DNA from: Gemmiger formicilis
Lineage (GTDB): Bacteria > Bacillota > Clostridia > Oscillospirales > Ruminococcaceae
Direction of reading: 5' to 3'
Length of the DNA: 64,000 nt
Assembly (NCBI RefSeq): GCF_024462815.1
Contig: NZ_JANGCG010000002.1
Location: 1 to 64,000 of the forward strand
Shown one piece after another: positions 41,222-47,776 of this stretch; within the stretch, counting starts at the first letter, position 1; every line of letters starts with the position of its first letter. A program made the translations under genes and the position numbers. A model generated the notes under the pieces. The model made no database searches. It was not told the origin of the DNA and saw only the letters and a list, made by a program, of their open reading frames with translations.

Positions 41222-41812
41222 TCAAATATTGATTTCCAGCCCGGCGTTCTGCAGGAACCACTCATGCTGGGCGTCCAGACGCGCCGCCAGTGTATCGTCT
41301 GCAGCCAGACCCTTGGCGGCGTTCCTGCCCTTCAGACCGCCGATTCCGATGGTATCATCGGCGGTCAGCGTAGCGCCTGCGGGCAGCTTCACGCCCTGCA
41401 GCAGCGGCAAATCCGCCTTGCGAGCGTAGAGCTCCACATTCTCGCCCAGAGCCTCGGCCAGCGCAACGGCCTCGGTCTGCAGCCACGCGGCGTATTTTTC
41501 ACCGGCGGCAAAGGCGGCCAGCTGCTCACGCGCCTTGGCAAAGGTTTCGTCTGCAATCTGCTGGCGCTGGGCGGCCAGCGTGGCGCGGGCGGCCATACGG
41601 GCGGCACTCAGGTCGCGGTTGGCGCGGGTGCGGGCGCGCTCGGTCTCAAAGCGCAGGGTGCGCTCCACACGGGTGTTTTCGGCCTTGCGCGTTTCCTCCA
41701 GCTGGCTGTCAATCGTGCGCTCGGTTTCGGCGCGGATTGCGGCGCAGGCTGCCTCGCCCTCAGCGCGGATGGACGCCAGAAAGCGCTCTGCGCGGGTATC
41801 TAATTCGTTCAT
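41222..41812 (-). CDS. ntpE: V-type ATPase subunit E
   Basis: A 196-residue peripheral-stalk subunit. The first ~120 residues are a long Ala/Glu/Arg-rich coiled coil (ERFLASIRAEGEAACAAIRA), followed by a small globular domain with KGLAADDTLAARLDAQHEW. This fits E, which pairs with the G/H subunit to hold the head. ATG 41812 has GAGGTG about 6 nt upstream; a TTG 15 nt earlier also overlaps ntpF by 4 nt, so the alternative start cannot be fully ruled out. Confidence 0.88.
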   Translation of the reverse strand: MNELDTRAERFLASIRAEGEAACAAIRAETERTIDSQLEETRKAENTRVERTLRFETERARTRANRDLSAARMAARATLAAQRQQIADETFAKAREQLAAFAAGEKYAAWLQTEAVALAEALGENVELYARKADLPLLQGVKLPAGATLTADDTIGIGGLKGRNAAKGLAADDTLAARLDAQHEWFLQNAGLEINI

Positions 41813-41823
41813 GGTCACACCTC

Positions 41824-42129
41824 TCAAATCTTGACGCCGATGGCCTCGCGGATGTAGCGGGTCAGGCGGTCCTTACCGGCAGCACCGCCGCCGGTGGAGG
41901 GCACGGTGATGAGCAGCGGCCCCCCGGCTGCGCGGGCATTGTCCAGCACAGCCGTGTAGGTCTCGGCGATTTTTTCCGTGACCAGCAGCACGGCGATATC
42001 CGGCTGGTTGGCGGCGTCGGCCAGTGCATGGCGCAAATCGGCCTCGCTGCGGGCAACGGTGCCCTCAATGCCCGCCAGACGCAGGCCGTTCATAGCGTCG
42101 GAGTTATCGCTGATGAGAAAGAACCGCAT
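41824..42129 (-). CDS. ntpG: V-type ATPase subunit F
   Basis: A 101-residue Rossmann-like rotor subunit. MRFFLISDNSDAMNGLRLAG is the classic F-subunit start and IAVLLVTEKIAE its second strand. It binds subunit D at the bottom of the central shaft. I use the Enterococcus name ntpG; atpF is used in other schemes. Four nucleotides separate it from the K subunit gene, which fits a tightly coupled operon. Confidence 0.93.
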   Translation of the reverse strand: MRFFLISDNSDAMNGLRLAGIEGTVARSEADLRHALADAANQPDIAVLLVTEKIAETYTAVLDNARAAGGPLLITVPSTGGGAAGKDRLTRYIREAIGVKI

Positions 42130-42133
42130 GGCG

Positions 42134-42508
42134 TTACACCAGCTTGGACAGAATCATGATGGAGATAACCAGACCGTACAGAGCAATGGACTCGCCCAGA
42201 GCGACGAAGATCAGGCTCTTACCGAAGGTCTTTTCGTTCTCGCTGTTGGCAGCGATAGCAGCAGGCGCTGCGGAGGCAACGGCCATGCCGCCGCCGATAC
42301 CGGCCAGACCGGTTGCCAGAGCAGCGGCCACCAGACCGATGCTCAGGGAGGAGTTGTGGTCATTGTCATTGTTGACCGTCTCGGAGGCGGTGGTGGCAGC
42401 GGCGGTGTCGGCGGTATCGTCGGCAGCAAAGACGCCCAGTGCGCCGCAGCAGGTCACGGCGGCAACAATCAGAATGGTAACAAACAGCTTGCTGAACTTG
42501 GTTTTCAT
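42134..42508 (-). CDS. ntpK: V-type ATPase membrane ring subunit K
   Basis: A 124-residue rotor-ring subunit. The first ~30 residues are a cleavable-looking hydrophobic segment (KLFVTILIVAAVTCCGALGV then FAA), followed by a Thr/Ala/Asp/Asn linker of about 25 residues, and then a two-helix hairpin (IGLVAAALATGLAGIGGG and KSLIFVALGESIALYGLVIS). Glu in ALGESIALYG is the ion-binding carboxylate. This is a single-hairpin ring subunit rather than the double-hairpin type of Enterococcus hirae. I see no Gln in the first helix of the kind used for Na+ binding, so ion choice stays open. Start ATG 42508 has GGAGGG 7 nt upstream. Confidence 0.92.
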   Translation of the reverse strand: MKTKFSKLFVTILIVAAVTCCGALGVFAADDTADTAAATTASETVNNDNDHNSSLSIGLVAAALATGLAGIGGGMAVASAAPAAIAANSENEKTFGKSLIFVALGESIALYGLVISIMILSKLV

Positions 42509-42547
42509 AACGGAACCCTCCATAATTTTAAGTTTATACTTTCCTTT

Positions 42548-44464
42548 TTACACTTTGTTCTTGGCCAGATTGAAGGCCGTGAACTTGCGCCCGCCGCCCT
42601 TGTAGCAGCGGCTGAACATCTCATAGAATTCCAGACGGATGCCCTGAATGGCGGACAGCAACGCCTCCAGACAGATGACCACGATGTTGCCCAGAATGAC
42701 AACCAGAATGTTGTTGGGCGTACCGGCCAGCGTAAAGACAACCATCATCATACTGGCGTGGACGATGACGAACGCGCCCACACGCAGGAAGGAAATGGTG
42801 TTGGACAGATAGCTCAACACCGTTTCCAGCAGCTCAAAAACGCTCTGCATCAGGTAGTTGCCCATACCGCCCGCAGGCTTCCAGGGCTTGCCCTCCACCA
42901 TCGGGGCCAGCAGCTCGGCAAAGAGCAGCAGAATCAGGCCTGCCACCATACCGACCACCGCCAGCGTCTGCGGCATAAAGGTCACAGCACCCATAAAGGC
43001 GCTGGCCAGATCCACGCCACACAGGTAGGTAATCATACCCACCACGCCGTTGGGCGAAAAGATGAACTCGCCCCACTCCTTGTGACGGGCGTGGGTGTAC
43101 ATATTCAGGCACATGGCTGCCAGCACCAGAATAACGCCGATATACACGGCCACCATCAGGATGCCGGTGATGGAATCCATAACCGAGACAGGCTTACCAG
43201 CCATGCCCAGTGCGTGGTAAAGCGGGTCAAGGGCCTCCTCGTAGCCAAAGAGAGAACCATAAACCAGTCCGAAAATCGTGCTCGAAATGCCGCAGGGAAT
43301 CATCAGGTGGAACAGGTCATTGTGCTTGACCTTCCACATAAAGGTGCTGAACAGCGCCAGCACAATGCCCTGCCCGACATCACCAAACATCATGCCGAAC
43401 AGCACAGTGAAGGTGATGGCTACAAAGCCGGTGACATCTGTCTCGCCATAGGCAGGCAGACCGTACATTTCGACGAAAAACTCAAAAGGGCGGCTCCACC
43501 AGGGGTTTTTCAGCTTGGTGGGGGGTGTCATCCTGCCGGCGGATTCCGGTTCATCCACCGTGACGCGCAGGCCGCGGATGGCCCGCGCCTTGCCGACTAT
43601 CTCCTCCACCTCTGACGCCGGGACCCAGCCGACGCAGAAGAAGTGCTGCCCCTTGACTGCGGCCATACGGCGCAGGTCATAGACGGCGGCGTAATAGCAG
43701 GCTGTGTTGTACAGCAGCTGCACCTTGTCCGCATTGGCCTGCCACAGGGCGGCAATGCGGCCGTTGACATCGTCCACGCTCTTGTTGACAACGTCAAGGT
43801 TTTCCTGGAAGTGGGCGATGATTTCCTCCGGCGAGCCCGCTGCGCCGGGCACGTGCACCGGCTCAAAGTAGAGCATTGAGAAGATACCGTCTGTCTCCAG
43901 CGCCTTCTCCCGGGGGGTCATATAGACGCCCCAGTAGCCGGTCTTGGTCTGGCTGCAGGGCACGAACAGCAGATACGGGTCATCGCCGTAGTTGTTCATC
44001 AGCTTGTTGTAGCCTTCCGTCGGCAGGAAGCCGAAGCGGATTTTGACGTGCTGGCAGTCCAGAATATCATCCATGTTGACCTTCAGGCCGGTAAAGTGGC
44101 TGTACTGCGCAATGCCGTCCTCGCAGAGCTTCTTCTGGTCCAGCAGAACCTTGCGCTCCGCGCAGAGGTCATCAATCTGTTCCAGCAGGTCGCTCAGATA
44201 ACTGCGGCCCTCGGCATCCACCGGGTCGCTGTGCTGCTGGCCCTCGTGCAGCTCTATGTCTGCCTCTTTGGCCATTGTCTCAATCTGGTCACGAATCGCG
44301 GTATGGGGGTTTTCCTCATTCAGGGCGCCGTACCCCAGCGATTCCGACATATATCTGGTTGCCGGTTCCAGGTCAAAGCGTCCGTCCATGCAGCACGAGC
44401 CGATAAACTCGTTCAGCTGGTCCATTGTGCCCTGCACCCGCACCAGTTTCATCTTTTCAACCAA
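42548..44464 (-). CDS. ntpI: V-type ATPase subunit I (a-type stator)
   Basis: A 638-residue subunit. The N-terminal ~320 residues form a soluble coiled-coil arm (MKLVRVQGTMDQLNEFIGSC start), and the C-terminal half has about seven helices with FVAITFTVLFGMMFGDVGQG and the Arg-bearing region VGVFEMLSRCYKGGG-like end (actual: EFYEMFSRCYKGGGRKFTAF). It forms the half-channels against the K ring. It starts at 44464 and lies 65 nt downstream of the C subunit gene. Its size is normal. Confidence 0.94.
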   Translation of the reverse strand: MVEKMKLVRVQGTMDQLNEFIGSCCMDGRFDLEPATRYMSESLGYGALNEENPHTAIRDQIETMAKEADIELHEGQQHSDPVDAEGRSYLSDLLEQIDDLCAERKVLLDQKKLCEDGIAQYSHFTGLKVNMDDILDCQHVKIRFGFLPTEGYNKLMNNYGDDPYLLFVPCSQTKTGYWGVYMTPREKALETDGIFSMLYFEPVHVPGAAGSPEEIIAHFQENLDVVNKSVDDVNGRIAALWQANADKVQLLYNTACYYAAVYDLRRMAAVKGQHFFCVGWVPASEVEEIVGKARAIRGLRVTVDEPESAGRMTPPTKLKNPWWSRPFEFFVEMYGLPAYGETDVTGFVAITFTVLFGMMFGDVGQGIVLALFSTFMWKVKHNDLFHLMIPCGISSTIFGLVYGSLFGYEEALDPLYHALGMAGKPVSVMDSITGILMVAVYIGVILVLAAMCLNMYTHARHKEWGEFIFSPNGVVGMITYLCGVDLASAFMGAVTFMPQTLAVVGMVAGLILLLFAELLAPMVEGKPWKPAGGMGNYLMQSVFELLETVLSYLSNTISFLRVGAFVIVHASMMMVVFTLAGTPNNILVVILGNIVVICLEALLSAIQGIRLEFYEMFSRCYKGGGRKFTAFNLAKNKV

Positions 44465-44529
44465 TCAGTTCACACTCCTTATGCCGTTTTCTGCAGGGGC
44501 GGCCCCTGCAGGGCTTTCGGCAGGCTTAC

Positions 44530-45588
44530 TCAGTCGTTCTCATCAAATCCCATCAGCAGACCTTTGAGCTCCTCGGGCGGCAGCTTGTAATGCACACCCT
44601 CGATGATGTGGTCAAGGTCCTGCACCTCACACCGGGCCAGCCATACATAGCACAGCATAACCAGCGTGGGGTTGGTGGAAAAGCGCAGCCATTTGCGGCA
44701 CCAGTCGCACCGGTAGTGGAAGAAGCCCTCCTTCAGCACCGAATACTCATGGTGGGCCAGCAACGGGCCATACTTAGTCTTGGCAAAGCGCGCCTTGAAA
44801 TCCGCCAAATCGTGTGCCGCCAGCAGATACTCCCACTCGGCATCGGTCAGGGCCGTGCAGTCGCGGCGGGCGTTGGTGCGCACCACGGAATCCGGCGCGC
44901 CGATGCGAATCAGCCGCGCTGCGTTGGACACCGCGGAGGTATCGCACTCGAGCTCAATCAGCTCCCGCAGGCCCGGCTCCGCCGCCGTCCCCTTCCCTGC
45001 CGGGGCCAGCGCCACAAGCGCTTTGTGACGGCGGTCCTGCAAAAGGGGCTCTGCCTGTGCGGTCAGGCCGCGGTCGGTTCTGGCCGTTTTCAGCGGTGCC
45101 AGCACCTTTTCCCACGGCGTGCCCACCACGGCAGCCAGAATCCCATCCAGACCCGTGGCCTTGGCCAGCGCGTAGAGGTCAATGCAGCAGCGCTGCTGCA
45201 TGAACTCCGGCAGGCGGAACAGGTAATCGCCGGGGCGGCCTGCATCCAGGCAGCGCATGGCGGCGGTCAGCTCGTCCACCTCACAGCAGAGGGTGAAATA
45301 CTCATACACCTTGCTGCCTGCGCTGCGGTCATAGCGGCAAAGGCTGTCATAGCGGGCGTACAGGCTCTGGCGCAGCAGGCCTTCCAGCTGGGCGCGGCGG
45401 GCGTACTGGGGGTTTACCTCCGCCAGTGCCTCCGCGTACAGCGGGTACTCCTTCAGGGCTGTGGCCAGCTCCGGCATGGTACGGCAGCCCATCAGGCGGC
45501 GGTAATCGTCCGCCCGCAGGCGGCGGCCGTACAGGGCGCGGGCCTTGGCCAGCACGGCATTGCCACTGGCCTTACCCGTATTGCTCAT
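44530..45588 (-). CDS. ntpC: V-type ATPase subunit C
   Basis: A 352-residue, mostly helical subunit of the AC39/NtpC family, which caps the rotor ring and joins it to the D-F shaft. AVLAKARALYGRRLRADDYR near the start and CRTMPELATALKEYPLYAEA are typical of the family. It contains CRYDRSAGSKVYEYFTLCCE, then three-lobed repeats. It overlaps the preceding G/H gene by 4 nt (ATGA), so the first two genes are coupled. Confidence 0.92.
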   Translation of the reverse strand: MSNTGKASGNAVLAKARALYGRRLRADDYRRLMGCRTMPELATALKEYPLYAEALAEVNPQYARRAQLEGLLRQSLYARYDSLCRYDRSAGSKVYEYFTLCCEVDELTAAMRCLDAGRPGDYLFRLPEFMQQRCCIDLYALAKATGLDGILAAVVGTPWEKVLAPLKTARTDRGLTAQAEPLLQDRRHKALVALAPAGKGTAAEPGLRELIELECDTSAVSNAARLIRIGAPDSVVRTNARRDCTALTDAEWEYLLAAHDLADFKARFAKTKYGPLLAHHEYSVLKEGFFHYRCDWCRKWLRFSTNPTLVMLCYVWLARCEVQDLDHIIEGVHYKLPPEELKGLLMGFDEND

Positions 45589-45917
45589 TGTGCAGCCTCC
45601 CCGCCCAAGGTGCGCTGTACAAGCTCAGCGCACCATGCGGCCTCGTGGGCCTTGGCGGCGGCAGTCATGGCCTCGGCCGCCTGCTGGCGCTGCTTTTCCA
45701 GCGCAGCCATCGCGGCGGCGTTGCCCTCCTCGGCTGCCTTGGCGGCGGCTTCGGACTCTGCCTTTTCGCGGGCGTTGCACTCCGCGAAAATCTTCTGCTT
45801 CTGCTCGTCCAGTGCAGCCAGCCGGGCGGTGCGTTCCAGTTTGGCCTTTTCGGTGGCCTTGCGCTGGGCAGCGTCCATCTCCAAAATGGTCTGCATCAGG
45901 TCGTTCACATCATTCAT
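45585..45917 (-). CDS. ntpF: V-type ATPase G/H-like stalk subunit
   Basis: A 110-residue protein that is nearly all coiled coil (EMDAAQRKATEKAKLERTAR ... EAAAKAAEEGNAAAMAALEK). It occupies the operon position of the G/H stalk subunit (NtpF in Enterococcus), partner of subunit E. The start is ATG 45917, with GAGGTG about 6 nt upstream; the longer frame starting at 45992 has no site. It is the first gene of the operon and its stop overlaps the ntpC start. The symbol follows the Enterococcus scheme and rests on position and composition. Confidence 0.82.
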   Translation of the reverse strand: MNDVNDLMQTILEMDAAQRKATEKAKLERTARLAALDEQKQKIFAECNAREKAESEAAAKAAEEGNAAAMAALEKQRQQAAEAMTAAAKAHEAAWCAELVQRTLGGEAAQ

Positions 45918-46002
45918 GCAATGCACCTCACTCTTTGAGAGCTTTTGAACCGGGGATTTGTTCCTACTTAAATAAGTGTACCCATTTCCCAAGTCCAGCC
46001 GT

Positions 46003-46030
46003 ATTATAGCACTATTGCCAAATTTGGCAA
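46003..46030 (-). promoter_or_regulatory. V-ATPase operon promoter with a 16-bp palindromic operator
   Basis: On the minus strand TTGCCA (complement of 46025-46030) and TATAAT (complement of 46003-46008) are 16 nt apart. TTGCCAAATTTGGCAA at 46015-46030 is a perfect palindrome that covers the -35, a good position for a repressor. The leader to the first gene is about 85 nt and holds a second weak inverted repeat (ACTTA-AA-TAAGT). Confidence 0.75.
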
Positions 46031-46099
46031 GTGGTTTTTGTGCAGTTTTATTTGGACAAAATGCGGATTGTGTTTTTTTGTCGATGCTTTGTGAAATAA

Positions 46100-46576
46100 T
46101 TATCTATCTTTCTTGACCAGTGCCAGTCCCTTGCCGAACAGGAAGCGCACCAGCGGGCCTGCGGCGCACAGCTGCCACAGGAAGGCCATGGGATAGTTCA
46201 GCGCGGTGGTCTGCACCCAGATGGCAATGAAGTTCGCGTTGTGGCTGTCCTTAAAAAGAAGCGTGGCAAAGAAGCTCATCAGCGGGCACATCATCCACGC
46301 GGACAGGCAGGAGATAGCAGCAATCAGGAAAACCTGCTTGTCCTTGCCGGGGGTGAACCAGCTTGTGGCAATGCGCATCGCCGTGGGGCCAACAAGGAAG
46401 GTGTCCAACAGGAAAGCAATCACGCCCATAATGGGCAGCTCACTGAAGGCGGCTAGAAAGACAAAGTTCTGCATCCCGCCGACTTCCAGCGAGATGTTGT
46501 AGCAGACCATTGCATAGACCATAACACAGACCATCATAATGGTGTAGGCGATTTCCTGTTTCTTTGTTTGCGGCAT
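46100..46576 (-). CDS. DUF2798 membrane protein
   Basis: A 158-residue protein with four helices arranged as two similar halves. KKQEIAYTIMMVCVMVYAMV and the second-half KDKQVFLIAAISCLSAWMMC match the DUF2798 repeat. The function of the family is not known. GAGGAG lies about 9 nt before the ATG. A promoter and a terminator-like hairpin precede the gene (46612-46722), suggesting regulation by transcription attenuation. It is a single gene; the V-ATPase operon begins about 180 nt downstream. Confidence 0.85.
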   Translation of the reverse strand: MPQTKKQEIAYTIMMVCVMVYAMVCYNISLEVGGMQNFVFLAAFSELPIMGVIAFLLDTFLVGPTAMRIATSWFTPGKDKQVFLIAAISCLSAWMMCPLMSFFATLLFKDSHNANFIAIWVQTTALNYPMAFLWQLCAAGPLVRFLFGKGLALVKKDR

Positions 46577-46611
46577 TGTTGAATACTCCTCTATATTACG
46601 TTATTTTTTCC

Positions 46612-46722
46612 AAAACAAAAACAGCCCCCGGACGGTCTGCAACTCGTTGCGACTTCCGGGGGCTGTTGTCTCACTGCGTTGGAAAGTGAAGCCAGTATAC
46701 CGCATCTTGCACGTCTGTGTAA
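46612..46722 (-). promoter_or_regulatory. Promoter plus terminator-like hairpin upstream of the DUF2798 gene
   Basis: TTACAC (complement of 46717-46722) and TATACT (complement of 46694-46699) lie 17 nt apart. About 20 nt after the predicted start, a 13-bp hairpin (AACAGCCCCCGGA and complement, 46620-46667) with an inner GCAAC/GTTGC stem is followed by TTTTTGTTTT. This makes a transcript of about 75 nt that either stops as a small RNA or reads through into the DUF2798 gene. Confidence 0.62.
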
Positions 46723-46850
46723 TACCCTTACACAAAAATCTGTGCTTTGTATAAAAGTTATCTCCGTTTTGCGGCCACACTTTAGGCAATACCGCACAAA
46801 TTCAAAGAGATTTCTTTGGTACAAATCACCAGTTCTGTCACCGCACGGCT

Positions 46851-46879
46851 TTACAAGCGTCCTTCCCCTGCGCTATAAT
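46851..46879 (+). promoter_or_regulatory. Promoter of the DUF1275 gene
   Basis: TTACAA and TATAAT with a 17-nt spacer, 40 nt before the start codon. Confidence 0.65.
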
Positions 46880-46918
46880 GTCGAGTGGATTATTAAGAAT
46901 GAAGAGGGTTGGAGAATT

Positions 46919-47623
46919 ATGTCAAGCTCATTGCAGCATCACCGCGGCCAGATGTCGGAGGCGTTCCGCACGGTTATGTTTTTGTCGGCATCGGGCGGGC
47001 TGCAGGACGCCTATACCTACATCGGGCGCGGCAAGGTATTTGCCAATGCGCAGACCGGCAACATCGTGTTGATGAGCCAGAGCCTGTTTGAGGGCGATCT
47101 GGCGCGGTTCTGCCACTATTTTGTGCCAGTGCTTTCCTTTGCGCTGGGCGTAGCGGCGGCTGAGTGCATCCGCCTGCGCTGGCGGCAGGCCAAGCGCGTG
47201 CACTGGCGGCAGCTGGTGCTGCTGGCCGAGATTGCCATGCTGTTTGCGGTGGGCTTTTTCCCGTCCGAATGGGATATGGCCGCCAATGCGCTGGTATCCT
47301 TCTCCTGCGCCATGCAGGTGCAGGCGTTCCGCAAGGTGCACAGCTACCCCTTTGCCAGCACCATGTGCATCGGCAACCTGCGCAGCGGCATGGACGCGCT
47401 GGTCGCGTTCGGGCATACCCGCGATAAGCAGCTGCTGTGGAAGTCCCTGCATTACTTTGCCATCATCTTCATTTTTGCCTTGGGTGCAGGCGTCGGCGCG
47501 CAGTGCATCGCCCTGTTCGGGGCAAAAACCATCTGGCTTTCCTGTGCGCTGCTGGTGGTCAGCCTCTGCTTTATGTTCATCCGCGAGGATTTGCCGGAGC
47601 TGGAAACCGAGCTGAAGAAATAA
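46919..47623 (+). CDS. DUF1275 (YoaK-like) membrane protein
   Basis: A 234-residue protein with about six helices. SASGGLQDAYTYIGRGKVFA and NAQTGNIVLMS are the DUF1275 signatures, and MQVQAFRKVHSYPFASTMCI is the second conserved stretch. The family (YoaK of E. coli) has no firm function. The ATG at 46919 has GGAG 4 nt and GAGGG 10 nt upstream; the frame remains open far upstream, but a clear promoter lies inside that part. It is a single gene divergent from the DUF2798 gene. Confidence 0.87.
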   Translation: MSSSLQHHRGQMSEAFRTVMFLSASGGLQDAYTYIGRGKVFANAQTGNIVLMSQSLFEGDLARFCHYFVPVLSFALGVAAAECIRLRWRQAKRVHWRQLVLLAEIAMLFAVGFFPSEWDMAANALVSFSCAMQVQAFRKVHSYPFASTMCIGNLRSGMDALVAFGHTRDKQLLWKSLHYFAIIFIFALGAGVGAQCIALFGAKTIWLSCALLVVSLCFMFIREDLPELETELKK

Positions 47624-47660
47624 GGTGCTTTCCCGGCAAATACCGGTTGCGGGAAGGCGG

Positions 47661-47686
47661 CGGGCGGAGCAAAGCCCCGCCCCTAC
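47661..47686 (-). repeat. Dispersed palindromic repeat, family B, copy 1
   Basis: On the minus strand it reads GTAGGGGCGGGGCTTTGCTC then CGCCCG. Related copies occur at 54132-54156, 54196-54219 and 56059-56079. Each can fold as a GC-rich hairpin. Confidence 0.7.
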
Positions 47687-47738
47687 TGCGTAACCGTTTC
47701 CGGGCAGCCTCCATACGGAGCACGCATCCCATTTCACC

Positions 47739-47776
47739 AAAAAATCCATCCGCATGGTTGTGCGGATGGATTTTTT
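47739..47776. terminator. Bidirectional terminator
   Basis: AAAAAATCCATCCGCA and TGCGGATGGATTTTTT with a 6-nt loop. It ends the P-type ATPase transcript (whose stop codon lies at the edge of the stem) and can end the DUF1275 transcript from the other side. Confidence 0.88.
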
